A model generated the notes under the pieces. The model was not told the origin of the DNA and made no database searches. It saw only the letters and a list, made by a program, of their open reading frames with translations. A stretch of 64,000 bases of DNA from Lewinella sp. IMCC34191. Its GTDB lineage: Bacteria; Bacteroidota; Bacteroidia; Chitinophagales; Saprospiraceae. This document shows positions 8,598-17,726 of the stretch, in pieces. Made by a program: the position numbers and the translations under genes. Location of the stretch: the NCBI RefSeq assembly GCF_003390935.1, contig NZ_QNQZ01000002.1:310001-374000 (forward strand). Reading direction: 5' to 3'. Within the stretch, counting starts at the first letter, position 1; each line of letters begins with the position of its first letter.

Positions 8598-9863
8598 CAT
8601 GACCATTGAGCTAAGGCATTCCGAAAATACGGCCCCGCTTGCGTTGCACTAGCATAAGGCCCATCTTCCGCTACTTTTCCGCTCTGCGCCGCCGGCTTGC
8701 CCTCACCCCCCGGCGGCGACGGCAATACATTTACGATCCCGACCGTACGTTCGTGCGCCGTAGCCCCCTCACCTTTGCCCGTACGGTCAGTCTGGTGGTC
8801 GATCTGGCCCGCCAGTCCCTGGCCGTCGAACTGGGCCGCTTCTTCCGCTGGCGCCCCGAGGACATCGTCACCAAATCCGCCTTCTGCCAACGCCGCAAAG
8901 CCATAACACCCACCTTCTTCAAAGACCTCTTCGTCCAAACCTCCCGGCTATTTTATCGCCACTTTCCCCGGCACCGGCGCTAAAAGGGGAAGCGGCTGAT
9001 TGCCGTGGACGGAACCGGACAGGCCCTGCCCAATTTTGCCTGGCTCGGCCGCGTCTTCGGCTTCCATCTCAACCAGCTGATAAAGAGTGCATCGTAACCA
9101 GCCGGCTCCGTACCGGGCGGGGGTACAGCAAACTCAAAGAACTGGGGCTGCGACCCGAACGGGGCGCCCCGTTCCGGGTGCGGTTAGTGCGCGTAGAGCT
9201 GGAGGACGGTACCGTGGAGGTACTCATGACCTCCCTGACCGATCGGCGGCGCTACCCCCACGGTGTCTTCAAGTGGCTATACGGCAAACGCTGGGGCGTC
9301 GAAACGGCCATCTTCACCCTCAAATCGTTCCTCCAGTTGGCGCTGATCTCGGCCTACACCCAGCCCGGAGTGGAACAGGACCTCTGGGCAAGCTTTGCCT
9401 TCTACAACCAGCAGAGCGTCCTGCTCGCCGCCAGTGAGGAGGAGGTACAACGGGCTACCGCTCACCGCCAGTTCGCCTAGCGCATCAACCGGAACGTGAC
9501 GGCCGGGATGCTGCAGCGTTTTCTCTACCACATCTACCTGGACGGTCCGGCTACCTGGCGAAGGAAAATGCTAGTCTTACTGGAACTGATGCCCCGCTAC
9601 ACCGAGCCCTACCGTCCCGATCGCCAGCGGGAACGGGAGCGGAAAATAATGCGGATGAATAACCGCCATATCCACGAGAAAAATTATAGAAAAGCAGTAT
9701 AAACACCCGCATATCTACCGTCACAGTATCCCTCGTACAACGAGGGCGGGCCAGGGGTATGTTCACACCGAATCAACGAAAATAAGGCAGCCTGGTATGG
9801 CTGGAAAACGGGCCCTGGCTAGGGATGAGAAAAACAAGGCGGCGCCTTAACTTAATGGTGTTG
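8598..9863 (+). mobile_element. Decayed IS4-family element (copy 1)
   Basis: The ends CCATTGAGCTAAG (8603) and CTTAATGG (ending 9858) correspond to the inverted repeats of the intact copy at 12917-14453. An imperfect 10-base target duplication flanks it (GCGCTGTGTA at 8588, GCGCAATGTT at 9864; 7 of 10 match). It is about 270 bp shorter than the intact copy because the middle of the transposase gene is deleted. Confidence 0.75.
8639..9702 (+). pseudogene. IS4-family transposase remnant
   Basis: Homologous to the intact transposase at 12973-14289. The first fragment (8639-8983) aligns with its N-terminus (RSPLTFARTVSL, SAFCQRRKAITPTFFKD) and ends at a TAA. The frame then resumes with VDGTGQALPNFAWLGRVFGFHLNQL. 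After that about 110 codons, including the second catalytic Asp region (YDRGFAGY in the intact copy), are missing. Coding resemblance returns with LRLVRVELEDGTVEV and the Y-2-R-3-E-6-K motif (YGKRWGVETAIFTLK). A TAG near 9478 splits the last part (MTAGMLQRFLYHIYL...). At least two stops and a large deletion make it inactive. Confidence 0.85.
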
Positions 9864-9971
9864 GCGCAATGTTGGGCGACTCACTTTGATCCTTATTATA
9901 TTTGACTAACGTCCATTTCTCTAATCCCTTATATTCAAATAATACCCGAAGTCTACCCACATTTTTCTAGC

Positions 9972-10862
9972 TTAATGTGTGTTTGCAATTATCGTGGTTA
10001 GTGAAGGCTCGATTGCTAATACGTGCCATCCTCCGTAAACCACCATCACAGTGTCGTGTAGTTTCAATTGCTCTTCAATGGTTCGGAGCAGGTAAATATC
10101 TCGAAGTTCTTTTGATTTTCTCGCGACCGTATTAAAGTGATGTTGGTTACCGAAGGGTATGAAGTCAAGCTGATTTATATTGTTACGGACCTCATCAAAA
10201 TTATTCCAGTCAATCCTACCTCCAAAAAATTTTTCAAACCCCTGCTGATAGTATACAAATGTTTGCTCCTCCGGGCTAAGTTTGATATCATCGTAATGCA
10301 TAAGATTGTAAATAAACTTTCTTTCATATAAGTGATCTAAATCACCTGCATACTCACCAAATACATAGGGCAATAATAATCTCTCAGTTCCATAAAACAT
10401 AATGGCTTCTTCTCGACTAAATGCATCTGCCAGCTCCATAAATTCGAGTCGTTGTGGTTCGTCCCCATTTACAGTCTCTATACCTAGTTTGTCTGCTAGA
10501 TACTTATCAAAGCCCAGATCACTATCTTCTGTGATTGCTTGTCCCAATGATGTATATGATTTATGCAAATCCCCTCCTTCATTTATTAAAATGTCAGGCA
10601 GAACATTATAAAATATTCTTTCCATAGATTCATACATAGGATTCAGAGAGTCAAAGGAATGCTGGGTGCCAAGCACAACTAACCTTTTCTCTCGATGAGA
10701 CAAATCAATAACATATGGATTCTTGGGAAGATTACCCATGCTGTCTACCGGAATATCAAGATATGACACAAGTTGATATTCAGTGTTCTCGCTATCTTTA
10801 ATTACGAAACAAGAAACTACAAACAACATTGATGCAGCTAAAAGTAGGGTTGCCTTTTTCAT
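9972..10862 (-). CDS. TraB/GumN-like lipoprotein in an A+T-rich cassette
   Basis: Starting at MKKATLLLAASML (10862) gives 296 residues with a lipobox (FVVSC). The 20 residues upstream in the open frame are not signal-like. LVVLGTQHSFDS near the N-terminus, ILINEGGD, and the C-terminal VMVVYGGWHVLAIEPSL recall the TraB/PrgY/GumN/Tiki fold, in which GxxH and E motifs line a metal-dependent peptidase-like site. That assignment is by motif resemblance only. The gene is markedly A+T-rich compared with the genomic background. It is preceded on its strand by GTTGGGC plus a hairpin (11013-10984) and followed by GCCCAAC (9877-9871), the boundaries expected of an integron cassette. Confidence 0.65.
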   Translation of the reverse strand: MKKATLLLAASMLFVVSCFVIKDSENTEYQLVSYLDIPVDSMGNLPKNPYVIDLSHREKRLVVLGTQHSFDSLNPMYESMERIFYNVLPDILINEGGDLHKSYTSLGQAITEDSDLGFDKYLADKLGIETVNGDEPQRLEFMELADAFSREEAIMFYGTERLLLPYVFGEYAGDLDHLYERKFIYNLMHYDDIKLSPEEQTFVYYQQGFEKFFGGRIDWNNFDEVRNNINQLDFIPFGNQHHFNTVARKSKELRDIYLLRTIEEQLKLHDTVMVVYGGWHVLAIEPSLTTIIANTH

Positions 10863-10983
10863 ACAATATTTTCTAACCCCGCCTACAAAAATACTGCCGG
10901 ATGTCGACTCTGAGCTTTGCAAATCTGTCTGGTTTCGTCCATCTAAATCATCTTATCACCGATTGACTCCCTTTTCTAATCGG

Positions 10984-11013
10984 ACCGCCTTAAATGGCGG
11001 TCTGTCGCCCAAC
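10984..11013 (-). other. Cassette boundary: core site GTTGGGC plus short hairpin
   Basis: On the minus strand GTTGGGCGACAG leads into the inverted repeat ACCGCC-ATTTAA-GGCGGT, nearly identical to the boundary at 8312-8284. The IS1182-type element abuts its other side, separated by ACGG. Confidence 0.45.
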
Positions 11014-11015
11014 GG

Positions 11016-12789
11016 GAGGCTGTGCAAAAGCTCCCACTCAAACTAAGCAAAAATCGGCTGCGCCCGCCTTACTTTTAATATTCGCCGAAAATCAGCCCTG
11101 AAGCGCTTCACAACGCTCCAATTTGATCCTCGGACAGGCCATAATGCCACTATTTCGGTCAAAAAACGCCCCTTCAGCCGCCGCACCAGCTCCAATACGC
11201 CCAAAATGGACATACTCCGCCGCAGGTTGTAGCAGCAGGCCAGCAAACTGAACTCCCCGTCGACCTTTTCCAGCCCCTTGACCAGGGTGTAGGTAGCCCC
11301 CCAACTTCGTTTTAAAGTTCCGAACGGGTGTTCCACGATCGCCTGGCGCCGGGGATACACTTCCGGCCTGTCCTTCAGCCGCTCGTGGTTTCTCTCCACC
11401 GCCCCGGCGTGTTCTTGCCGCGTCAGTACTTTACCGTGGCGTTGCCTACGCCCCGCCGCACTCACGCACTGCTCGTAGAGCGGACACTGGCGACACACCT
11501 CCACCGACGAGCGGTAGTTACGAAAGCGTTTGCCACTACCGACGCCGCCGTCCTTGCGCCGTCGCTGGTACCACTTGCCCGTCGTAATCAGCTGCCGGTC
11601 CGCCGGACAACGGTAGCAGTCCTGGTCGGCGTCGTAGACAAACTCCCGCGGACCGTAGCCACGCTCGGTCGTACGGCCCCGCCGGGTCTGTTTGCGCTCG
11701 GCCACGAAGGGCTCCATACCCAGATCCTCTACCGCCTGTAAGTTGGTCGCGTCGTGAGCTTTTGGCAGGGGCCCCTCCCCCTGCCAACGCATGTCCGCTA
11801 ACACCTCGGTCGGCGCTTCCGATTCAACGGGGAGTTCCAATGTCTCCTTAGCCGCCCCCGCCAGCCCCGCCAAAGCGTTGATGTCGCCTGCGTTCGTGGC
11901 CTCCGTATGCACGATCAGGTGATGCGCATCGTCCACCACCGACTGTACGTTGTAGCCCACCAGCGACTCGGTGCCCTTCACCATCAGCGAGCGGGCGTCC
12001 TCATCCGTCTCACTGAGCTGATTTTCCCCACTCTCCTCGAGCTCCTTTTGCATCTCCTCGTAGCGTTCCTTCCGCTCGCGCAGCGTGGCCAGTTTGTCGA
12101 CTGCCTGCTGCTGTAACTCCCGCTTTTGGTCGCTGTCTTCCTGGGCGTCCCGGTCGGCAAAATCCTGCAGCGCCTCCTCGATGCCCCGATCGATGCGTTC
12201 CAGGCTCCGCTTTAGCTTAGCGGAGTTGAAGAGCTTACATCTGGGCCCCCTTCCCCAGATGACGCGGCGCGCGTTCTGCGCGTGGATCTTCGTACCGTCC
12301 ACCGCCAGGCGCTTGCCGGCGATCAAGTCCCAGTTCTTTAGCAACAGGACGTATTGTTTAAAGACCTCTTTAAGTGCCTTGGGATGGACCTTGCGGAAAT
12401 CAGCGATCGTATGGTACTTCGGCTTCAGGTTGCCCGTCAGCCACATCACCTCGATGTTGACCTCGCAGGCGCGTTGTAGTCGGCGGCTGCTGCGGATCCG
12501 GTTCAGGTAGCCATACAGGTACAGCTTTAGCAGCAGTTCCGGACCAAAAGCGCTCGCTCCATCCGCCTGTACGGCCTTGAAGCCTAGCTTGGGTAAGTCC
12601 AGTTGGTCGACAAAAGCCGCTACTACACGGACTTCGGCCGTAGCCGGGATCATTACTTCCAACGGTGTGGCAAAAAGCCCGAACTGGGTGGTATCTATCC
12701 CTTTCTTCTTGGGCATCTTTCTCGGGTATCGGTGGGGTACCCTTAAGATACGGCAAGAAAATCGGAAACCATACTTTTTGCACACTCTG
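11016..12789 (-). mobile_element. IS1182-family insertion sequence
   Basis: Terminal inverted repeats GGCTGTGCAAAAGC (from about 11018) and, from the other end, GAGTGTGCAAAAAG (ending about 12787) bracket one intact transposase gene. The 4-base flanks are ACGG on the left and ACGA on the right, an imperfect duplication. The left flank is the cassette core GCCCAACGG, the same insertion context as the 159-bp element at 8315. Ends are accurate to a few bases. Confidence 0.8.
11043..12716 (-). CDS. IS1182-family DDE transposase
   Basis: A 557-residue transposase started at [12 protein letters not shown] (12716). The open frame runs to 12785, into the inverted repeat. The N-terminal DUF772-type region ([40 protein letters not shown]) is followed by the catalytic domain with [11 protein letters not shown] (first Asp), [16 protein letters not shown] in the middle and [13 protein letters not shown] (Glu). 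A cysteine cluster ([10 protein letters not shown] ... [10 protein letters not shown]) is typical of the family's zinc-like insertion. No frameshift is seen, so the element may still be active. Confidence 0.92.
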   Translation of the reverse strand: MPKKKGIDTTQFGLFATPLEVMIPATAEVRVVAAFVDQLDLPKLGFKAVQADGASAFGPELLLKLYLYGYLNRIRSSRRLQRACEVNIEVMWLTGNLKPKYHTIADFRKVHPKALKEVFKQYVLLLKNWDLIAGKRLAVDGTKIHAQNARRVIWGRGPRCKLFNSAKLKRSLERIDRGIEEALQDFADRDAQEDSDQKRELQQQAVDKLATLRERKERYEEMQKELEESGENQLSETDEDARSLMVKGTESLVGYNVQSVVDDAHHLIVHTEATNAGDINALAGLAGAAKETLELPVESEAPTEVLADMRWQGEGPLPKAHDATNLQAVEDLGMEPFVAERKQTRRGRTTERGYGPREFVYDADQDCYRCPADRQLITTGKWYQRRRKDGGVGSGKRFRNYRSSVEVCRQCPLYEQCVSAAGRRQRHGKVLTRQEHAGAVERNHERLKDRPEVYPRRQAIVEHPFGTLKRSWGATYTLVKGLEKVDGEFSLLACCYNLRRSMSILGVLELVRRLKGRFLTEIVALWPVRGSNWSVVKRFRADFRRILKVRRAQPIFA

Positions 12790-12892
12790 ACGATTGCCTA
12801 CCCGACGGCCGCCTCTATCAGCCAACATTCCTCGTTTTGGTATTCTTTACGGCTGCTTCTAAAGCAATAATAGCACCTAAAAACTCAACAGG

Positions 12893-12916
12893 CGGCTGTA
12901 CGTGGTAGGCGGTGTT
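12893..12916 (-). other. Possible disrupted attC half-site
   Basis: ACTCAAC (12893-12899; GTTGAGT on the minus strand fits GTTRRRY) lies 17 bases from the target duplication AGGCGGTGTT. Without the IS4 element this would join GTTCGGC at 14461-14467. Only a weak stem is visible, so this is a low-confidence partner for the cassette carrying the gene at 14517. Confidence 0.25.
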
Positions 12917-14453
12917 TACGGCCATTAAGCTAAGTTATTTCACAACATTAGGTTTCTCCTGATCTTAGACGGATGACCCGCGCCCTGACCCGCTTCCTCT
13001 CCTTTCTACGTGCCTTCCCCGATCTCAACGCAGAGGCTCGCCAGAAGTACATTGTGGAGCCCCACCGACGGTTTACCCGCTCCAGTCCGCTGACCTTCCG
13101 GCGGACCGTTGCCTTTATTCTGCAACTCGTGCGTAAATCCACCGCCGTGGAGTTGCACGATTTCTTTGTCAGCCTGGGATCCTTCCCGGTTACAAAGTCT
13201 GCCATCGTCCAACGCCGCAAGCACATCCGCCCCCTATTCTTCAAGGACTTCTTCTACCAATCCGTTCAGGCTTTCTACGCCAGCTTTCGCCATGCCCGCC
13301 GCTGGCGATCCCACCTTCTCATTGCCGTTGACGGTACGGGCCAGACCCTACCCCGCGAAAGTTGGATCGGGCAGGCCTTCGGCTTTCACCAAAACCAGCA
13401 CGACAATGTGCCCTCCACCCGCATCCTGCTAACCTACGATCTGCTTAACCGTATTATTCTACGCGCTGACTTACATACACAGAAGAGCGGAGAGATCCGG
13501 CATGCGTACCCCAATGTGGAGCACCTGCCCACCAAAGCCATCTACATCTATGACCGCGGCTTCGCCGGCTATGGTCTGCCATTCCTGCACCGCCGCCACG
13601 GTTCCGACTGCATCATTCGCTTATCTATCACCATGAGTCCGCAGGTAGTGGACTTTGTACGCAGCGGAGAAGCTGACCGGATCATCAAAGTCCATTTGCT
13701 GGGGCGGGCCTTACGTACGCTGCGTCAGCTCGGCTTACGCCCCGAGGAACGCCACCCGCTGGAATTACGCCTGGTGCGCGTAGAACTACCCACCGGGGAA
13801 GTAGAGGTCCTATTGACCACGCTGTTACACCGGCAGCGCTTTCACCATCGGCGAATGGGGGAACTGTACGGGATGCGCTGGGGCGTAGAGACGGGCATCT
13901 CCCACCTCAAGTCCTATCTACAAATGGCGCTGACCTCCGCCTACACTCAGCCCGGGGTGGAACAGGACCTCTGGTCGACCTTCTGGTTCTATAATGTACA
14001 GAGTGCCTGCCTGCTGGATCGAGAACAAGCCAAGGCCGCACGTACCCAACACCGTCAGTATAGCTACCGCATCAACCGGAACGTGACCGCCGGGCTGATC
14101 AAAAGGTGGCTGCCCACCCTGTTTTTAGAGGGCGTGCGCCGGTGGCGCGCCCGGACTAAGGTCTTATTGGACGAACTGGTTTCCCACCTCGAACCCTATA
14201 GGCCCCGCCTGAGCCGTGTGCGCATCAGACGGATCTTGCGGAGTCAGGACCGACACGTTTACGAACCAAACTATCGCTCAGCTATGTAAGGATTGGCCAA
14301 GGCAGCAGGTCACGTGCACGAGCCGTCTCACGGCCGGACGGGGGAACTATATTCCAAAGATACTTAGTCAACCCGCTCGAAGCAATGCTGGTGTAAAAGG
14401 AGCCACGGTGAAGGTTCCAGTATGACGCTTATTGCCGTAACTTAATGGAGTTG
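12917..14453 (+). mobile_element. IS4-family insertion sequence (copy 2, intact)
   Basis: A 1537-bp element with ends CCATTAAGCTAAG (12922) and, inverted, CCATTAAGTTACG (14448). It is flanked by a perfect 10-bp target duplication AGGCGGTGTT (12907-12916 and 14454-14463), the duplication size expected of IS4-type elements. The right duplication overlaps the core-like GTTCGGC at 14461, so the insertion again falls in a cassette junction. Confidence 0.88.
12973..14289 (+). CDS. IS4-family transposase
   Basis: 438 residues in one uninterrupted frame. The DDE triad is visible as LIAVDGTGQ (first Asp), YIYDRGFAGYGLPFL (second Asp) and YGMRWGVETGISHLK, which matches the IS4 signature Y-(2)-R-(3)-E-(6)-K exactly. 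The N-terminus (RSSPLTFRRTVAF) and C-terminus align with the fragments of the decayed copy at 8639-9702. It cuts and rejoins DNA at the element's inverted repeats. The intact gene and perfect target duplication suggest a recent insertion. Confidence 0.93.
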   Translation: MTRALTRFLSFLRAFPDLNAEARQKYIVEPHRRFTRSSPLTFRRTVAFILQLVRKSTAVELHDFFVSLGSFPVTKSAIVQRRKHIRPLFFKDFFYQSVQAFYASFRHARRWRSHLLIAVDGTGQTLPRESWIGQAFGFHQNQHDNVPSTRILLTYDLLNRIILRADLHTQKSGEIRHAYPNVEHLPTKAIYIYDRGFAGYGLPFLHRRHGSDCIIRLSITMSPQVVDFVRSGEADRIIKVHLLGRALRTLRQLGLRPEERHPLELRLVRVELPTGEVEVLLTTLLHRQRFHHRRMGELYGMRWGVETGISHLKSYLQMALTSAYTQPGVEQDLWSTFWFYNVQSACLLDREQAKAARTQHRQYSYRINRNVTAGLIKRWLPTLFLEGVRRWRARTKVLLDELVSHLEPYRPRLSRVRIRRILRSQDRHVYEPNYRSAM

Positions 14454-14516
14454 AGGCGGTGTTCGGCGCATTACTATTTTTAGTTGGGTTATACTTTTCT
14501 AATATGCACGCAGTTT

Positions 14517-15323
14517 TCATTCTCTACGCCTCGTATTGACTTTTCCTACAGCAAATGTAGGCGCTGAAGGAATATCCTCGATAAGCATCAACAAAATAGT
14601 CCCTCCAGGCACATCAAACCCAGAGTTGCCGTAATTGTAAACCCTCCCCCCGGGTAGAATGCCTCGCCCTCCACTATTCTTAATTGAAGTCGAATCCGGC
14701 GGTCCGTCGAACCAATCAAAGTTTAAAGTGAATATGTATTCTTCGCTATCATTTCCGTATTGGTAAGTAAGTCGATTAATGGAAATATATTCTCGTCCTG
14801 GATACCTAACTTGCTCGTAGGACCCGTCTTCGAGAAAGATGACAACTGTAAATCCTAGTGGGAAATATTGGTAAAGCATAGAATAATCAACTGAGAACTT
14901 CCTAATAAGCTTAATATTGACTTCAGAAGTTTGATTTAAATTTTGAAGAACTGTTGCATACGTGGAATTCAAAATTTGCAAGTTACGTTCTGCTATCTGC
15001 TGTGCACTATCTGCGCGATCGATTAGCTGAATCAATGAATCCTGCGAAGCTTTTGAGACCATTTGAATTGTGTCGACACCTTTTGCGATACGACTACGGA
15101 CTGTCACTTCGATTGAATCAGCAGTTGCCTTAGCTATATTTTCAGCTTGAGTCTCAAATCCATCTTTAATTGTAAAAACAGCTGACAGCAGTGTGATTGA
15201 ACCTAGAATAGCTAATATAATTTTGTTGCTTTTTTTGCTAGATACATCTTGTATTACTTGATATGCATAAGACACAAGTAGAATTGTCGCAGATAGAATA
15301 GCAACTATTGTTTCAGTGGTCAA
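14517..15323 (-). CDS. Two-TM coiled-coil membrane protein, unknown (A+T-rich cassette)
   Basis: 268 residues. Two N-terminal hydrophobic helices (about residues 5-20 and 35-50: IVAILSATILLVSYAY and IILAILGSITLLSAVF) are followed by a long Gln/Ala/Asp-rich amphipathic stretch (about residues 55-130), probably a coiled coil. The C-terminal domain (about residues 145-268) is beta-rich with many aromatic and glycine residues. No family was recognised. The gene is far more A+T-rich than the background. It is bounded by GTTCGGC upstream (15397-15391) and GCCGAAC downstream (14467-14461) on its strand, so it fits the cassette pattern of the two other A+T-rich genes. Confidence 0.6.
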   Translation of the reverse strand: MTTETIVAILSATILLVSYAYQVIQDVSSKKSNKIILAILGSITLLSAVFTIKDGFETQAENIAKATADSIEVTVRSRIAKGVDTIQMVSKASQDSLIQLIDRADSAQQIAERNLQILNSTYATVLQNLNQTSEVNIKLIRKFSVDYSMLYQYFPLGFTVVIFLEDGSYEQVRYPGREYISINRLTYQYGNDSEEYIFTLNFDWFDGPPDSTSIKNSGGRGILPGGRVYNYGNSGFDVPGGTILLMLIEDIPSAPTFAVGKVNTRRRE

Positions 15324-16068
15324 TGGAAAATACTTTACTCTATTTAATTTTAATACAATCTGACATTTCTAGTGGTAGTGAATGTCTTGCGCCGAACAAC
15401 CACATATACGCATTGCGCATTTGCCCCCGAGCCTGCACAAACTACGCAATTTCAGATCCTCGTATGCAGTAAAACGTACGCCAGTAGACGGGTGTGCGCA
15501 TTTCATGGCCAACTAGGGTGTAATCAACCCCACCCTCCGGACTGGTTAAAAGTATTCCACGTAGAAAAGCTCCAGACTTGTCAAAAAATTAAATGCTTAG
15601 ATCGGCCAAATTTCTGCGGAAACTAGACCCTCGATAAGATCTTTCTACCTGCGCCCCGCCGCCAAAAAAATAGCTCCTCTACGGAGACCCAGTCGAGCTA
15701 CCATCCCGCCTAAGCCAGCTAGTCGCTTTTCATGTTAAGGATATTGGCGACCGCCTACCAACCGCGCCAGATCAAAGAGGTAAAAACCGTATTAAGGCGA
15801 GGACGGTGCGAAGGCGACAACGACAACCTGCACCCAACGAAAACCCTACCCCTTCCCTGCCAATCCGGAGGGTAAATCCCGGGTATCCGCGGCTCGATGA
15901 CACTCCATTAAAATATATTCGGCGGGGGACATAAATAACCCCTAAATTACAGCCCTGAAGCGCCGTTTTTAGGTATCTTACTACCTATATAAATCCCTAA
16001 TAATCAGGCAGGAATCCACGCCGGGAATTAATCATTCCGTGCTACATCCTATGCACTAATCGATCTTC
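15324..16068. other. Intergenic stretch at the right edge of the island
   Basis: About 745 bases without a convincing gene. It contains the core-like site GCCGAAC at 15391-15397; no matching second core was found, so an attC cannot be closed. A short open frame at 15372-15626 has no start context or protein-like composition. The right part presumably contains the promoter of the glycosidase-like gene at 16069. No RNA gene or terminator was recognised. Confidence 0.4.
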
Positions 16069-17700
16069 ATGCAACTGGTCTTTCGACTGTCTTTCATTGT
16101 CATCATCTTCCTGAGCTGTGCCTCCAACGGCTATATGCAAAGCCTGGTCCCGGACCAGGTTTCCGAAGCCCCCAATTACTGGTGCACCTGGTACTGGCAG
16201 AACTACCTGATCCGCGGAGGGCAGGAGGTCACCGATCCGGATGCGGCCACCATCTACACCAACGAAGCGGCCCGGGAGGAGATGAACGAGGAAAGCATCT
16301 TCGGCGAGGGGGGTATGGCCCGGGTGATGCTGCCCCGGACGCGGAGCGATTTCTACTTCGTGATCGACCACGGCTGGCAGAATAAGCGGATCGAGGAGAA
16401 TACCTTTTTTACGCTGATCACGGATACCCTCGACTTCCCGAGCTACGCTCACCTGGAACCGCGGGAGCAGTTGAAACAGATGAATGCCGACATGAAGGCG
16501 CTCGGCTGGAAGGGTCTCGGCCTGTGGGTGCGGGGAAACCCCAGCGAAGAAGAGATGCGGAAGTGCGTGGAATGGAGCAAATACGCGGGCATCGAATACT
16601 GGAAAATAGACGGTGGCGATATCGATCACTACTACGCTACCCGGATCAAGGAGGAGATCTACCCCGAGCTGACCCTGGAGCACATCACGGGTGCCGGCCC
16701 CGTCAACCCGAAGTGGCCGATGGCCGGATTGACGCTGTACCCCTCCGTTTACAACCGCGATGAACTCGTTTCCCAGGATTTGGGTCCGGCACTGGACAAA
16801 ATGACCCGGAAGGTGGAGGAGTCACTGGACGTCATGCGGAACACCGATGTCTTCCGTACCTACGACGCCGCCCCCCTCATGGTAACCACCACCACCCTGC
16901 AGCGGGTGCACGATATCCTGGTGCAGACCGCGGGTGATGAAACCTACCGCGCCCTGCTCAATATCCAGGACGACCCGAACGCCGCCGCCGCCCTCGGCCT
17001 GCTCGTGGCCGCCAAGCGCCACCCGATGCTTACGCCCCGGATGTATAAGGGTAAGGATTTTCACCTCCAGATCGCCGGGGACCGCCACGTCAACCTCCGC
17101 CTCAACGAGGTAGACCGCTTCGTGCGCTGGCAACGGATTGCCCCTCCGATGCCGGCGGGTTACGGTACCTACTTATATGCGCCGGAAAATCTTGTCGACA
17201 GTATTGTCTTCCACGAGAACGATACCTGGCTAAAACGTACGCACGGTCAGATGGTCCGCCAGAGCGCGCCCGCGGTTATGGCCCGTAACCTGCCGTTACC
17301 GGAAGTCGAGGCCGAAGGAATGGCACCCTACGTCATGGCGTCCAGGTTCCCGAACGGGGCGGTGGCCGTGGCTACGGAAGGTCGCGTAACCCCCGACAGC
17401 AGCTGGATCTACCCCAAAGCGCACGTCACGGTCAATGAGGTGGAGGTCGATCAGCCCATCGGAATTTTCGGTTATTACGACTCCCTTACGCTGGAATTTC
17501 CGGAAGCACTCCCCGAGGAATTCACGGTGCTGGCGCAGGATTTGCTGGGGGATACGGCCGTTGATATCTACTCTAAAATCACCCACACCAATCACCAGAT
17601 TACTTTGCCCGGGGAACTCATCGAAATGCTGGGCACGAGCGAGGGCGATCCCGGCGATATTTCGGTACCGGGATTGGTCCTGAAGGTGGTCACCGACTAG
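16069..17700 (+). CDS. Secreted clan-D-like glycoside hydrolase (family not identified)
   Basis: 543 residues with a signal peptide; FIVIIFLSC could be a lipobox. The mature protein starts with an aromatic cluster NYWCTWYWQNYL, then a TIM-barrel-like part in which GWKGLGLWVRG and YAGIEYWKIDGGD resemble strands of GH27/GH36-type alpha-glycosidases. Asp181 in WKIDGG would be the nucleophile of the K-x-D motif. Residues about 450-540 look like a C-terminal beta-sandwich. The gene converges with GH3, 26 bp apart, at the end of the sugar locus, supporting a glycan-degrading role. I cannot place it in a CAZy family. Alternative: a non-catalytic or unusual barrel enzyme. Confidence 0.6.
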   Translation: MQLVFRLSFIVIIFLSCASNGYMQSLVPDQVSEAPNYWCTWYWQNYLIRGGQEVTDPDAATIYTNEAAREEMNEESIFGEGGMARVMLPRTRSDFYFVIDHGWQNKRIEENTFFTLITDTLDFPSYAHLEPREQLKQMNADMKALGWKGLGLWVRGNPSEEEMRKCVEWSKYAGIEYWKIDGGDIDHYYATRIKEEIYPELTLEHITGAGPVNPKWPMAGLTLYPSVYNRDELVSQDLGPALDKMTRKVEESLDVMRNTDVFRTYDAAPLMVTTTTLQRVHDILVQTAGDETYRALLNIQDDPNAAAALGLLVAAKRHPMLTPRMYKGKDFHLQIAGDRHVNLRLNEVDRFVRWQRIAPPMPAGYGTYLYAPENLVDSIVFHENDTWLKRTHGQMVRQSAPAVMARNLPLPEVEAEGMAPYVMASRFPNGAVAVATEGRVTPDSSWIYPKAHVTVNEVEVDQPIGIFGYYDSLTLEFPEALPEEFTVLAQDLLGDTAVDIYSKITHTNHQITLPGELIEMLGTSEGDPGDISVPGLVLKVVTD

Positions 17701-17726
17701 GTGGCCACCCCGCGGGAAGGGAAGAT

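Larger units (their letters stand above)
8557..9877 (-). other. attC-like site split by the decayed IS4 copy
   Basis: Removing the IS4 remnant and one copy of its target duplication rejoins ACCCAAC (8557-8563) and GTTGGGC (9871-9877) across a roughly 30-base core that includes a CGCCG/CGGCG stem. On the minus strand this gives an R'' GCCCAAC shortly after the 3' end of the TraB/GumN-like gene and an R' GTTGGGT. At about 45 bp it is shorter than a typical attC and may have lost bases, so this is a tentative reconstruction. Confidence 0.4.

Noticed and set aside
11328-12510. Plus-strand ORFs inside the IS1182 element
   Set aside because: Antisense shadows of the intact transposase.
12893-14467. 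A second complete attC reconstructed by removing IS4 copy 2
   Set aside because: Cores fit loosely (GTTGAGT and GTTCGGC) but the joined sequence does not form a convincing stem, so it is kept only as a low-confidence half-site.
15372-15626. 84-codon ORF right of the cassette island
   Set aside because: No start context, no protein-like pattern, and overlaps a cassette core-like site.
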